Shown one piece after another: positions 52,951 to 61,020 of a stretch of 64,000 nucleotides of DNA; the first letter of the stretch is position 1; the number at the start of each line of letters is the position of its first letter. The notes beneath the pieces were generated by a model, which was given only the letters and a program-made list of their open reading frames with translations, had not been told where the DNA came from and did no database searches. Source of the stretch: Ilyomonas sp965199905 (GTDB lineage Bacteria > Bacteroidota > Bacteroidia > Chitinophagales > Chitinophagaceae); NCBI GenBank assembly GCA_965199905.1, contig OZ241366.1, positions 1,736,001-1,800,000 on the forward strand, given 5' to 3'. The translations under genes were made by a program, and so were the position numbers.

Positions 52951-54093
52951 CTACAATCTTTCCATCAATCTCAGCCATCTTTCCGGCAACTCATTATTGC
53001 GCGCGGTTAAATAATCGTGGTAGGTGCAGGCAACATAATTGTCATCAGCAATCTTCATCCACCAGCGATGCGTTTTTTTGCTTTGTACAAACGTGGTATC
53101 TGTTTCGGCAAATGCCATGGTAAACTCATTGAAGTTATGCGCGTCGCCGAAATCTGCTTCCCCTTTCGCTTTGTACACGCCATCCATATAATACCAAAGC
53201 ATGTGGCTGATTTGCTTTGCCGTTAAATCGTGCACATCAAGCGAAGGAATGTATCCATAAATACCCACCGATTTCATGTTGCTGCTTAAGCCTGCATATT
53301 GCATCAGCGTACAGGCTTCCTCACCATTAAAACCGTTTGGTGATAATGTATTGGCGGGCGCGGCAGAATGTTGCAACGCAGCTATATCAAAGCCCAGCAT
53401 ATTGCTGTTGCGGATGGCAGGCTCCATATCATCAATATTCTCTTTCACACGACCTACGCGATAACAATCAAACCGGAGTTTATCTATTGTTTCCAGCATC
53501 GTAGGATGGACGAGATAGCTTTGAAAACCAATGTGGTTATAATGTTTGATATAATTAGGCGTAGACGTCAGCATTTTCATCAGGAAGTTATCTGCGGGCA
53601 TTACGCTGTCCATGTTCAGGTCAATGCGCGCATCAACACAAGTGGCTTCAACGATGGTTTCGCTGCTGGCAAATGCATTGTATTGCGCCATCATTACATC
53701 GTGCGAACCGCCGAGAATAAACACGCGCTTTCCCTGCTGTATGAGTTCTGAAGTTACGGCTTGTATGGCGGCGTAAGTATCCTGCAAAGTGGCGCCGGAT
53801 TTAATGTTGCCTACATCAGCTAAGCTCACTTCCTTATGCCAGTGATACAGGCTGTAAAACGCTTTGCGCACAGCATCAGGCGCATTGTAATTGTTCGAGC
53901 CTTTACCGGCACCGCGCATTTCGCCGCAGCCGATCAATATTACATCAGCACTTTCTATATCAGGAAATGATTCGTCGTATAAATCAATATGATTGCCCAA
54001 TTGTGTCTGATGATAAGATTCATCGTCTGAAATCTCGTAACGGTTTACCGGCTCTAAAAAATCCGTGATATTGTACAGCGTGGAATGCGACAT
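52951..54093 (-). CDS. Arginase/formimidoylglutamase-family protein with incomplete metal site
   Basis: 380 residues from MSHSTLYNITDFLEPVNRY; upstream ATGs at 54120 and 54135 are possible. The ureohydrolase fold is visible in DVILIGCGEMRGAGKGSNN, APDAVRKAFY, VFILGGSHDVMMAQYNAF and LGFDIAALQHSAAPAN. Active ureohydrolases bind two Mn ions through GGxHx, DAHxD and SxDxDxxDP. Here the first is intact (GGSHD, His131). The second reads DARID (His to Arg), and the third FDIAALQH, keeping only the first aspartate. The ion-pair site is therefore probably lost or changed. Annotated relatives in this phylum are often called formimidoylglutamase. No other hut gene is nearby. Confidence 0.8.
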   Translation of the reverse strand: MSHSTLYNITDFLEPVNRYEISDDESYHQTQLGNHIDLYDESFPDIESADVILIGCGEMRGAGKGSNNYNAPDAVRKAFYSLYHWHKEVSLADVGNIKSGATLQDTYAAIQAVTSELIQQGKRVFILGGSHDVMMAQYNAFASSETIVEATCVDARIDLNMDSVMPADNFLMKMLTSTPNYIKHYNHIGFQSYLVHPTMLETIDKLRFDCYRVGRVKENIDDMEPAIRNSNMLGFDIAALQHSAAPANTLSPNGFNGEEACTLMQYAGLSSNMKSVGIYGYIPSLDVHDLTAKQISHMLWYYMDGVYKAKGEADFGDAHNFNEFTMAFAETDTTFVQSKKTHRWWMKIADDNYVACTYHDYLTARNNELPERWLRLMERL

Positions 54094-54185
54094 GCAAAAA
54101 GCTTCTTTAACGACAAACATACATTCGCCTGACATTCATCCGACGAATGTGGATTAGCTTTGCAGGGCAAAATAATTATTCTATC

Positions 54186-54692
54186 ATGGAAGCAGTTATC
54201 AAGAATAAAGTGGCGGAGAGCGGAATTGTAACCCTTGACCTGGAAGACTATTATCCCAAAGGCGATATCGTTGTGTTCGATATCAAAGATTACCTGTTCA
54301 TGGGTTTGATTTTAAAGGAAAAAGATTTTCGCCTTGCCCTGCAAAACCTTGACGTTGAAAACTACCGCCATAAATTTGTAGCCGTGTTTTGTTCGGCTGA
54401 TGCCATTATTCCTATGTGGGCTTATATGCTTATTGCCAGCGCGCTGCAAGGCATTGCAAAAGATATTGTATTTGGCGACGAAAAGAATTTAATCAATACT
54501 CTTTTTATTAAAAATATTTACGGCCTGAATATTTCGGATTATGAAGATAAACGCGTGGTGGTAAAGGGTTGCGGCGATATTCAAATTCCTGAAACTGCGT
54601 ATCTTGAAATTACAAATAAGCTTCGTCCCGTTGCCAAAACCATTATGTACGGTGAGCCTTGCAGTACGGTGCCAATTTATAAGAAGCGATAA
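54186..54692 (+). CDS. DUF2480 family protein
   Basis: 168 residues from MEAVIKNKVAESGIVTLDLED. The longer ORF start at 54147 falls in the divergent promoter region. The protein is a compact alpha/beta sequence: YYPKGDIVVFDIKDYLFMGL, KFVAVFCSADAIIPMWAYML, INTLFIKNIYGLNISDY, VVVKGCGDIQIPETAYLEIT and a proline-containing end YGEPCSTVPIYKKR. This matches DUF2480, a family nearly confined to Bacteroidota, with conserved cysteines in GCGD and EPCS that could bind a metal or take part in sulfur transfer. In many genomes it lies near iron-sulfur assembly genes (recollection). Divergent from the arginase-family gene. Confidence 0.88.
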   Translation: MEAVIKNKVAESGIVTLDLEDYYPKGDIVVFDIKDYLFMGLILKEKDFRLALQNLDVENYRHKFVAVFCSADAIIPMWAYMLIASALQGIAKDIVFGDEKNLINTLFIKNIYGLNISDYEDKRVVVKGCGDIQIPETAYLEITNKLRPVAKTIMYGEPCSTVPIYKKR

Positions 54693-55414
54693 TATAGAAC
54701 ACGGATTGCACCGACTATGTGCACGGATGGTTTGGATTTTTTTATTGATTTTGGGGCTGTCACCGTTCATCGCTTTCTTTAACTTTAGTTCCGGCTATCC
54801 GCTCCAGGTCCGCAGCGGCGGCTGTTTATTTTACATCGTACATCACACATCTAACTTCTTACATATACTGCCGCTTTGCGGGCTTTCCACTTCTATCCGG
54901 CAGCCTTTGAGCTTTTGTAATTCTATTGAGCATTCCAAGGTACAGCCTGTTCCATTTATAATATGACCTGCGTGCCATTGCGGGGAGCGAAGCTGTGCTA
55001 CATAATAGATGCTTCTTATAAGTGATGAAGGATAGCAGCGCTTAATTTACAAAAAAAATCATTACTCTTATTATTGATTGTTTCGTGCCTCGCACTGACG
55101 GGCGCAGCACACTTCCCGAAACGTAATCCTGAGTTTGTGCAACTTTGTGTCTTTACATTCTTCGCGGCTAAAAAAAGCCCAACCATTGCCCGGAACCCCT
55201 GATCCGCCGCGGCGGACGCAACTATCGATCACCAAAGCGGCTGACGATGGTTACATAATCATTTCCTCATAACAACCGCGTTTGATGTGATATAAAACCG
55301 TTTGCACTTTGAAGCATTTATCTTTCCTGGTTGTGCATCTTCCTGCCGTTTTGCTTGGCTTCTTATTTGTTTATATATCTTTCTTTTTATATCAGCGATT
55401 TTTAAATAACCAGT
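54693..55414. other. Intergenic region of about 0.7 kb
   Basis: No credible gene on either strand; the ORFs present lack coding character. It contains GCGGGCTTTCCACTTCTATC and GCCATTGCGGGGAGCGAAGC, fragments that resemble common short intergenic repeats, and copy 4 of the dispersed repeat. It separates DUF2480 from the sugar-oxidation operon, whose promoter must lie near its right end. Confidence 0.6.
55165..55252 (-). repeat. Dispersed intergenic repeat, copy 4 (most diverged)
   Basis: Minus strand starts AACCATCGTCAGCCGCTTTG, goes on with GATCGATAGTTGCGTCCG and ends GGGGTTCCGGGCAATGG. The outer parts align with copies 1 to 3; the centre is replaced by CCGCCGCGGCGGATC, a GC palindrome. Confidence 0.55.
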
Positions 55415-56278
55415 ATGAAAGACTATCCACAATCAACGGATTTTAAGGGACAGAAGCAATCTTACCCGGCAAAAGAAAGCGAGATGAAACCCGAGCCGGA
55501 TACCAGCTTTAGCAACTATAAAGCTGCCGGGAAACTGGAGGGCAAAACGGCGATTATTACGGGTGGCGATTCGGGAATCGGCAAAGCGGTTGCCATTGCT
55601 TTTACGCTGGAAGGCGCCGATGTTGCCATTGTGTATAATGAAAATGATGAGGATGCCAAAGAGACGAAAGAACGCTGCGAAAAGAACGGCAGGCAATGCC
55701 TTTTGATAAAAGCTGATGTGCGTAGCAGCCAGGATTGTAAAGACATTGTATCGCTTGCTGTGAAGCAATTTGGCAAGCTGAATATCCTTGTAAACAATGC
55801 AGCATTCCAAATGGCGCAGGAGAAGTTTGAAGACATAACAGAAGAGCAATTCCGGCGCACTTTCGAGACAAATATTTTTGGCTATTTCTTTATGGCGCAG
55901 GCAGCGTTGCCACATCTTGGCGAGGGCGATGCCATCGTGAATACCGGTAGTATTGTGGGTAAAACCGGGCTGCCTATTTTAATTGATTATTCATCAAGTA
56001 AAGGCGCTATTCATACGTTTACAAAGTCGCTGGCTTTGTGTTTAGGCGAAAGAGGTATTCGTGTAAATTGTGTAATTCCCGGACCTGTTTGGACGCCAAA
56101 TATTCCGGGTACAATGCCGAAAGATGAAGTGAAGAATTTTGGTCATGAAGTGATATTAAAACGCCCCGGTCAGCCGGAAGAATTGGCGCCGGCTTATGTG
56201 TTGCTGGCATCGGACGATGGTAGCTTTATGACCGGCAGTTTGGTTGAAGTAACCGGCGGGCGTTTAGCAGCAGAATAA
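55415..56278 (+). CDS. SDR oxidoreductase with N-terminal extension (YghA/YdaD-like)
   Basis: 287 residues. About 40 N-terminal residues (MKDYPQSTDFKGQKQSYPAK onward) are polar and precede the Rossmann fold, as in the stress-related YghA/YdaD group. TGGDSGIG at 49-56, NNAA at 127-130, Ser179 in NTGSIVG and the catalytic pair Tyr192/Lys196 in DYSSSKGA are all present. PGPVWTPNIPGTMP follows, and the end MTGSLVEVTGGRLAAE is the usual tetramer region. Family knowledge: NAD(P)-dependent oxidation of an alcohol or sugar. It is the first gene of a tight operon (5 bases to the next), so it probably handles the same substrate class as the GMC flavoprotein. Confidence 0.9.
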   Translation: MKDYPQSTDFKGQKQSYPAKESEMKPEPDTSFSNYKAAGKLEGKTAIITGGDSGIGKAVAIAFTLEGADVAIVYNENDEDAKETKERCEKNGRQCLLIKADVRSSQDCKDIVSLAVKQFGKLNILVNNAAFQMAQEKFEDITEEQFRRTFETNIFGYFFMAQAALPHLGEGDAIVNTGSIVGKTGLPILIDYSSSKGAIHTFTKSLALCLGERGIRVNCVIPGPVWTPNIPGTMPKDEVKNFGHEVILKRPGQPEELAPAYVLLASDDGSFMTGSLVEVTGGRLAAE

Positions 56279-56283
56279 ATAAA

Positions 56284-56925
56284 ATGAGAAACGATTTTTA
56301 TCCGGAAGGAACAGCAGAAAAACTATTGCAGACCGGCTTTCTTTCGCCACAAACAAAAAAGGTGTTTGTAGAGCGTTTGCACACGCCGGTTGTAAGCGAG
56401 CCGGCTTTTTTTACAAAACCCGAATTTATAACGCTGCAAGCGGTGAGTAAGCGCATGCTGCCGCAACCAAAACACAGGAAACAAAAGATTGACCTGGCAG
56501 GAGTTTTTGATACCAATTATGCGAAAAAGAAACCCGGCAATGGCTGGCGGTACAATGATATGCCGCCGGATGAAGTCGCAATCAAAGAAGGTTTAAAAGC
56601 GATAGAAGCTTCCTCGCAAAGCCGCTATGGTAAAGCGTTTGATAAACTAAAAGAAAGCGATCAGGATGAACTGTTGCAGGCAGTTTATGAGGGAAAAATG
56701 AAAAATGCCGAATGGCACAATTTGCCTTCAGATAGATTTTTTGAAGAACTGTTTTCATCACTCGTTGAAATCTATTATAGTCATCCTTTTGGCAGGGATG
56801 AGATTGGTGATGTATCGTATGCAGATACCAAAGGATGGCATCAGATTCAATTACACGAAAAAGAAGAAAGAGAACCTGTTGCACTGGATGAAACAAGTAG
56901 CAATAACGAACAGAATGGCAGGTAA
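56284..56925 (+). CDS. Gluconate 2-dehydrogenase subunit 3 family protein
   Basis: 213 residues. VFVERLHTPVVSEPAFFTKPEF and TLQAVSKRMLPQPKHRKQKI open the family, and FDKLKESDQDELLQAVYEGKM, FFEELFSSLVEIYYSHPFGRD and SYADTKGWHQIQ follow. These are the helices of the small subunit of membrane-bound gluconate or sugar dehydrogenases. No Tat or Sec signal is visible, although classical members have a Tat signal. A cytosolic complex, or export on the back of a partner, must be considered. It lies between the SDR and the GMC flavoprotein with gaps of 5 and 4 bases. Confidence 0.88.
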   Translation: MRNDFYPEGTAEKLLQTGFLSPQTKKVFVERLHTPVVSEPAFFTKPEFITLQAVSKRMLPQPKHRKQKIDLAGVFDTNYAKKKPGNGWRYNDMPPDEVAIKEGLKAIEASSQSRYGKAFDKLKESDQDELLQAVYEGKMKNAEWHNLPSDRFFEELFSSLVEIYYSHPFGRDEIGDVSYADTKGWHQIQLHEKEEREPVALDETSSNNEQNGR

Positions 56926-56929
56926 TAAT

Positions 56930-58474
56930 ATGAAAACATATCCTGTAGAGGAGGAAGTAGATGCCGTGGTGATTGGCACTGGTGCGGGTGGTGCTCCGCT
57001 CCTGTCGCGACTGGCAAAAGCAGGGTTGAAAGTGGTAGCACTTGAAGCGGGAAACTTCTGGAACCCGGCTACTGATTTCGAGACAGATGAGGTGGCACAG
57101 AGCAAGCTTTTCTGGAATGATGAAAGATTGAGCGCCGGAGAAAATCCGCTGGCATTTGGCAACAATAATTCGGGCATTGGCGTGGGCGGTTCTACGCTTC
57201 ATTTTACGGCTTATACACCCCGGCCACAGGATGATGATTTTAAATTGTATTCGCAGTTTGGCGTTGGCGAAGATTGGCCGATTGGCTATGATGATTTAGA
57301 ATCTTATCTGGAAGAAGCTGAACAATTTATTGGTGTGTCAGGTCCTGAAGAATATCCCTGGGGAACAAAACGAAAGACGAAATATCCATTGGCTGCCTTG
57401 CCGTTGAATGGTGCTGCGCAACTGATGGAAAAGGGATGCAAAACATTAGGCATCAAAACATCATCTGCGCCAAACGCAGCGTTATCAGCAAAATATTATG
57501 TGGAAGGATATGGCTGGCGCAATCCCTGCACAAATCGTGGCTATTGCCAGGCCGGTTGTACTACGGGTGGCAAGAGCAGTATGGATGTAACATTTATTCC
57601 GCTTGCCATTCATTATGGTGCTGAAGTAAGAGACAACTGTTATGTAACACAGATTGAAGTAAAAGATAATAAAGTTCAGGCTATTATTTATACAAAACAC
57701 GGCGTTGAGTACAAGCAGAAATGCAGGTACTTATTTCTATGCGCCGGTGGTATTGAAACACCCAGATTATTGCTGCTGAATGGCATAGCAAACAGCAGCG
57801 GGCAGGTTGGCAAAAACTTTATGGCGCATACCGGCATGCAGGTTTGGGGACAATTTGATGAAGATATTCGTCCCTATAAAGGCATTCCCGGTGCGTTGAT
57901 TTCTGAAGATTATCACCGCCCGAAAGATGTTGATTTTGCAGGCGGTTATTTATTACAGTCTATCGGCGTGATGCCGGTAACGTATGCCTCGCAAATGGCG
58001 CGCGGGCGCGGCTTGTGGGGTAAAGAATTTATGCAGGCGATGCGTGGTTATAATCATACAGCCGGCATCAATATTTTGGGTGACTGCTTACCTTGTAAAG
58101 AAAATTATCTGGAGTTATCTGATGAGAAAGATGAACGTGGTGTGCCCAAGCCGCGCATTCATTTTACCAGTATGGAAAATGAAAAGCGCCTGACGAAACA
58201 TGCCGAAGAAGTGATGCGTGCTATCTGGCAAGAAGCGGGTGCCTACGATGTATGGTCATTCGACAGAAATGCGCATATCATCGGCACCTGTAAAATGGGC
58301 AATGAGGCAAACAACGCTGTGGTAAATAAAGAGTGTCAGAGTTTTGACATACCTAATTTATACATCGCCGATAATTCTGTTTTTGCAAGCGCGCTCAGTG
58401 TAAATCCTGCATTAACCATTATGGCAATTTCATTACACACGGCAAATCATTTTCTACAAAAAAATAAGCATTAG
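56930..58474 (+). CDS. GMC family FAD oxidoreductase (gluconate dehydrogenase-like large subunit)
   Basis: 514 residues from MKTYPVEEEVDAVVIGTGAGG; an ATG at 56915, inside the previous gene's end, is the other candidate. FAD loop GTGAGG at 16-21, GIGVGGSTLHFTAYTPRP, a conserved NPCTNRGYCQAGCTTGGKSS block, and at the end HIIGTCKMG (with a histidine) and SVNPALTIMAISLHTANH. This is the flavoprotein partner of the subunit 3 just upstream. A cytochrome c subunit, present in classical periplasmic enzymes, is absent from the operon. There is no signal peptide. Substrate is presumably a sugar or sugar acid (family inference). Confidence 0.91.
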   Translation: MKTYPVEEEVDAVVIGTGAGGAPLLSRLAKAGLKVVALEAGNFWNPATDFETDEVAQSKLFWNDERLSAGENPLAFGNNNSGIGVGGSTLHFTAYTPRPQDDDFKLYSQFGVGEDWPIGYDDLESYLEEAEQFIGVSGPEEYPWGTKRKTKYPLAALPLNGAAQLMEKGCKTLGIKTSSAPNAALSAKYYVEGYGWRNPCTNRGYCQAGCTTGGKSSMDVTFIPLAIHYGAEVRDNCYVTQIEVKDNKVQAIIYTKHGVEYKQKCRYLFLCAGGIETPRLLLLNGIANSSGQVGKNFMAHTGMQVWGQFDEDIRPYKGIPGALISEDYHRPKDVDFAGGYLLQSIGVMPVTYASQMARGRGLWGKEFMQAMRGYNHTAGINILGDCLPCKENYLELSDEKDERGVPKPRIHFTSMENEKRLTKHAEEVMRAIWQEAGAYDVWSFDRNAHIIGTCKMGNEANNAVVNKECQSFDIPNLYIADNSVFASALSVNPALTIMAISLHTANHFLQKNKH

Positions 58475-58522
58475 CTGCCCGTTTCAACCGGCGTTTTAAA
58501 CATAGCATTTCAACAAAACAAA

Positions 58523-59875
58523 ATGGCAAAGCAAAGAGCGGCAAAAGGATTTTTAGAGATCATTAAAAAGGAATTGGGCGATGGCGATTATGCCGGTGAT
58601 CAATATGGCGGAGCAAAAGGAACAACAGGCAGTGGTTTGCCAACTTCCTATGCAGGGAACTTTTTGTTTGCAACGGGTATTGAATGTTCCTACCCAACTA
58701 TCGATTATGGCAAAACACGGCGCGATCAGATGCTGGAATGCGGCCATTACGACAACTGGAAAAAAGACTTCGAACTCGTAAAAGACACGGGTTTAAAAGT
58801 GCTTCGTTATGGCTTGCCTTACTATAGTATCAACACGGCGGCGGGCAAGTATGACTGGAGTTTTGCCGATGATGTGATGAACGAACTGAAGAAGCAAAAA
58901 ATCACGCCCATACTGGATTTGCTGCATTTTGGAGTGCCTGACTGGTTAGGCAATTTTCAGAATCCCGAACTGCCTGTACACTTTGCAGAATATGCAGAAG
59001 CAGTTGCAAAACGGTACCCCTGGGTGCGATATTATACGCCGGTGAATGAGGTGTATGTAACAGCAAGAAAAAGTGGAAAGGAAGGCTTGTGGAATGAGCA
59101 AAAAAAGGATGACAAATCGTTTGTAACAGCTTTAAAGCATTGCGTGGCGGCTGGTATATTAGCTTGCCATCGCATTGTGCAAAGCCGCCCGGATGCCATC
59201 ATTATACAAAGCGAATCGGCAGAATATTTACATGAACTAAAAGCAGAGCAAACGCAGGAAGTCAGGTTGCAGAATAAGCAACGCTTGCTTGCGCTCGACC
59301 TGTTGTATGCCGTAGCACCCGATGCAGATATTTGTATCTGGATGATGGACAACGGGCTTACCCGTGAAGAGTATGAATGGTTTATGGCCGGCGAACCGCC
59401 TGGCTATCAAATTATGGGCAATGATTATTATGGCAGGAATGAACAAATGCTGTTGCCCGATGGCACAAAACTTACAGCAGAAGATGTGATGGGCTGGTAC
59501 CAGATTACGCACGATTATTACCAGCGATATCGCAAGCCCGTTATGCATACGGAGACCAATACATTCGATGCCAAACAGGCGCCCGCATGGCTTTGGAAAC
59601 AGTGGGTGAACATTATGAAAATGCGGGCGGATGGTGTGCCGGTACTAGGTTTTACGTGGTATAGTCTTACTGACCAGATTGACTGGGATTGTGGCTTGGC
59701 GGAATTAAATCACAGGGTAAATGAATGTGGCTTGTATGATTTGGATCGCAAGCCGAGAGAAGTGTGCGATGCTTACCAAAAGCTATTAAAAGAGTTTGGT
59801 CAAATCACCATTGTTCCGCATGGAGAATTGTTTGAAATTACTGAGCGCCCCGCTACTTTGAAGGTTGATATTTAA
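58523..59875 (+). CDS. GH1-like glycoside hydrolase family protein
   Basis: 450 residues with a TIM-barrel glycosidase pattern: FLFATGIECSYPTID, FELVKDTGLKVLRYGLPYY, ITPILDLLHFGVPDW, then YYTPVNEVYV with the acid/base candidate Glu176, and KPVMHTETNTF with the nucleophile candidate Glu344. GFTWYSLTDQIDWD corresponds to the late tryptophan block of family 1. The usual NEP and TENG motifs appear as NEV and TETN, so the substrate site is not that of standard beta-glucosidases. No signal peptide. Last gene of the sugar-oxidation operon (48 bases after the GMC gene). It may cleave a glycoside whose sugar is then oxidised. Confidence 0.82.
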   Translation: MAKQRAAKGFLEIIKKELGDGDYAGDQYGGAKGTTGSGLPTSYAGNFLFATGIECSYPTIDYGKTRRDQMLECGHYDNWKKDFELVKDTGLKVLRYGLPYYSINTAAGKYDWSFADDVMNELKKQKITPILDLLHFGVPDWLGNFQNPELPVHFAEYAEAVAKRYPWVRYYTPVNEVYVTARKSGKEGLWNEQKKDDKSFVTALKHCVAAGILACHRIVQSRPDAIIIQSESAEYLHELKAEQTQEVRLQNKQRLLALDLLYAVAPDADICIWMMDNGLTREEYEWFMAGEPPGYQIMGNDYYGRNEQMLLPDGTKLTAEDVMGWYQITHDYYQRYRKPVMHTETNTFDAKQAPAWLWKQWVNIMKMRADGVPVLGFTWYSLTDQIDWDCGLAELNHRVNECGLYDLDRKPREVCDAYQKLLKEFGQITIVPHGELFEITERPATLKVDI

Positions 59876-59950
59876 GTGATTTGAGATAATGCCATGTTGA
59901 CTAACAAAATATTTAAACCTTGGTAGCTATGCAAAGCAAACCCCGCAACA

Positions 59951-59992
59951 CCTTATTACTTTATGATGAATAAAGCTTGATAAGTAATAAGG
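59951..59992 (+). terminator. Hairpin downstream of the GH1-like gene
   Basis: Perfect 11-base arms CCTTATTACTT and AAGTAATAAGG with a 20-base loop, followed by TTTGATAAA. It is about 75 bases after the operon's last stop. The stem is AT-rich, so efficiency is uncertain. Confidence 0.55.
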
Positions 59993-60079
59993 TTTGATAA
60001 AGCTTATTACAATGATGCCTACTAAGGTGTGACCGAATATTTTTTGGCAATCGTTTGGTTTGATCTGAAATGCAGGTTA

Positions 60080-60175
60080 TGTTGCCATCGTTCGTCTCTT
60101 TTGTTATCGACAGTTGTGATTCTTGCGTATTAAAGCAGCAGGAATCCTCCCATCAACATTCCGGGTAATGATGGA
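60080..60175 (+). repeat. Dispersed intergenic repeat, copy 3
   Basis: Opens TTGCCATCGTTCGTCTCTTT, continues ATCGACAGTTGTGATTCTTG and AAAGCAGCAGGAATCCTCCC, and ends CATTCCGGGTAATGATGG. The ends CCATCGTT and AATGATGG are imperfect inverted repeats. Aligns over its full length with copy 2. It occupies most of the 394-base gap before the alpha/beta hydrolase. Confidence 0.75.
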
Positions 60176-60269
60176 ACGTTTACAACAGCGAATTTCAAAC
60201 TCGAAACTTCTTATTTTAAAATAAACCACTACCTGAAAGTATATACACCCGGTGAACTAAAATATAAAC

Positions 60270-61016
60270 ATGTCATTACATTACACAGATAGCGGCAAAG
60301 GCAATCCGGCATTGGTTTTCCTACATTATTTTGGTGGTTCATCCGGTTCATGGAATGATGTGATTGTCCATTTACAAAATGAGTTTCGTTGTATTGCGAT
60401 TGACTTATTTGGATTTGGAAAATCATCAACAACACAATCACAGATTACGGTTGAAGAAAGCAGTGAAAAGGTGCTTGAACTGATAGAAAAATTATTGCCC
60501 GGGAATTATGTTTTGATTGCTCATTCAATGGGTGCAAAAATAGCTGTGAATATAGCAGCTAAACCTCTCAAAGGCTTACAATCATTAATATTGATTGCGC
60601 CCTCGCCACCTTCGCCGGAGCCAATGGAAGAAGCAGACAGAAAGAATATGTATGATGCCTTTGGTAAGAGAGAAAATATTGAAAATATGCTAAAAAATGC
60701 GTTGGGTTCAGCCATCTCTAATGATGTATTTGAACGGGAAATAAACAACAATCTTTCTGTTTCGGAAGGAGCCTGGAAATCATGGACGGAGATTGGAAGT
60801 AAAGAAGATATTTCTTCGCAAATGCAGCATGTGCATGTGTCTGTTGCCATCCTTTATGGAGAAAATGATAAGCGGTTTACAAAGAAATATTTAGACAAAG
60901 AATACAGCCAGTATTTCAAAACATTTCCCTTAACTGAAATACAAAATACCGGCCATTTGGTGCCAGTTGAATCGCCGCAAGAAACAGCCATTGAGATACG
61001 AAAATTAATAAGCTGA
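60270..61016 (+). CDS. Alpha/beta hydrolase
   Basis: 248 residues, cytosolic. Oxyanion-hole segment LHYFGGSSGSW near 19-28, nucleophile elbow AHSMGA with Ser86, acid Asp200 in YGENDKRF, and catalytic His229 in NTGHLVPVE complete the triad. The lid (about 112-180) is acidic and helical. Family knowledge covers esterases, lactonases and haloperoxidase-like enzymes; the motif LHYFGGSSGSWxxV is common in small non-heme haloperoxidase/lactonase-like members. It converges with the DUF3298 lipoprotein gene with only four bases between stops, so the two transcripts must overlap. Confidence 0.9.
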   Translation: MSLHYTDSGKGNPALVFLHYFGGSSGSWNDVIVHLQNEFRCIAIDLFGFGKSSTTQSQITVEESSEKVLELIEKLLPGNYVLIAHSMGAKIAVNIAAKPLKGLQSLILIAPSPPSPEPMEEADRKNMYDAFGKRENIENMLKNALGSAISNDVFEREINNNLSVSEGAWKSWTEIGSKEDISSQMQHVHVSVAILYGENDKRFTKKYLDKEYSQYFKTFPLTEIQNTGHLVPVESPQETAIEIRKLIS

Positions 61017-61020
61017 AAAC

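Noticed and set aside
54604..54966. Plus-strand ORF of 120 codons after DUF2480
   Set aside because: Mostly overlaps the DUF2480 end in another frame and crosses short repeat fragments; composition is not coding-like.
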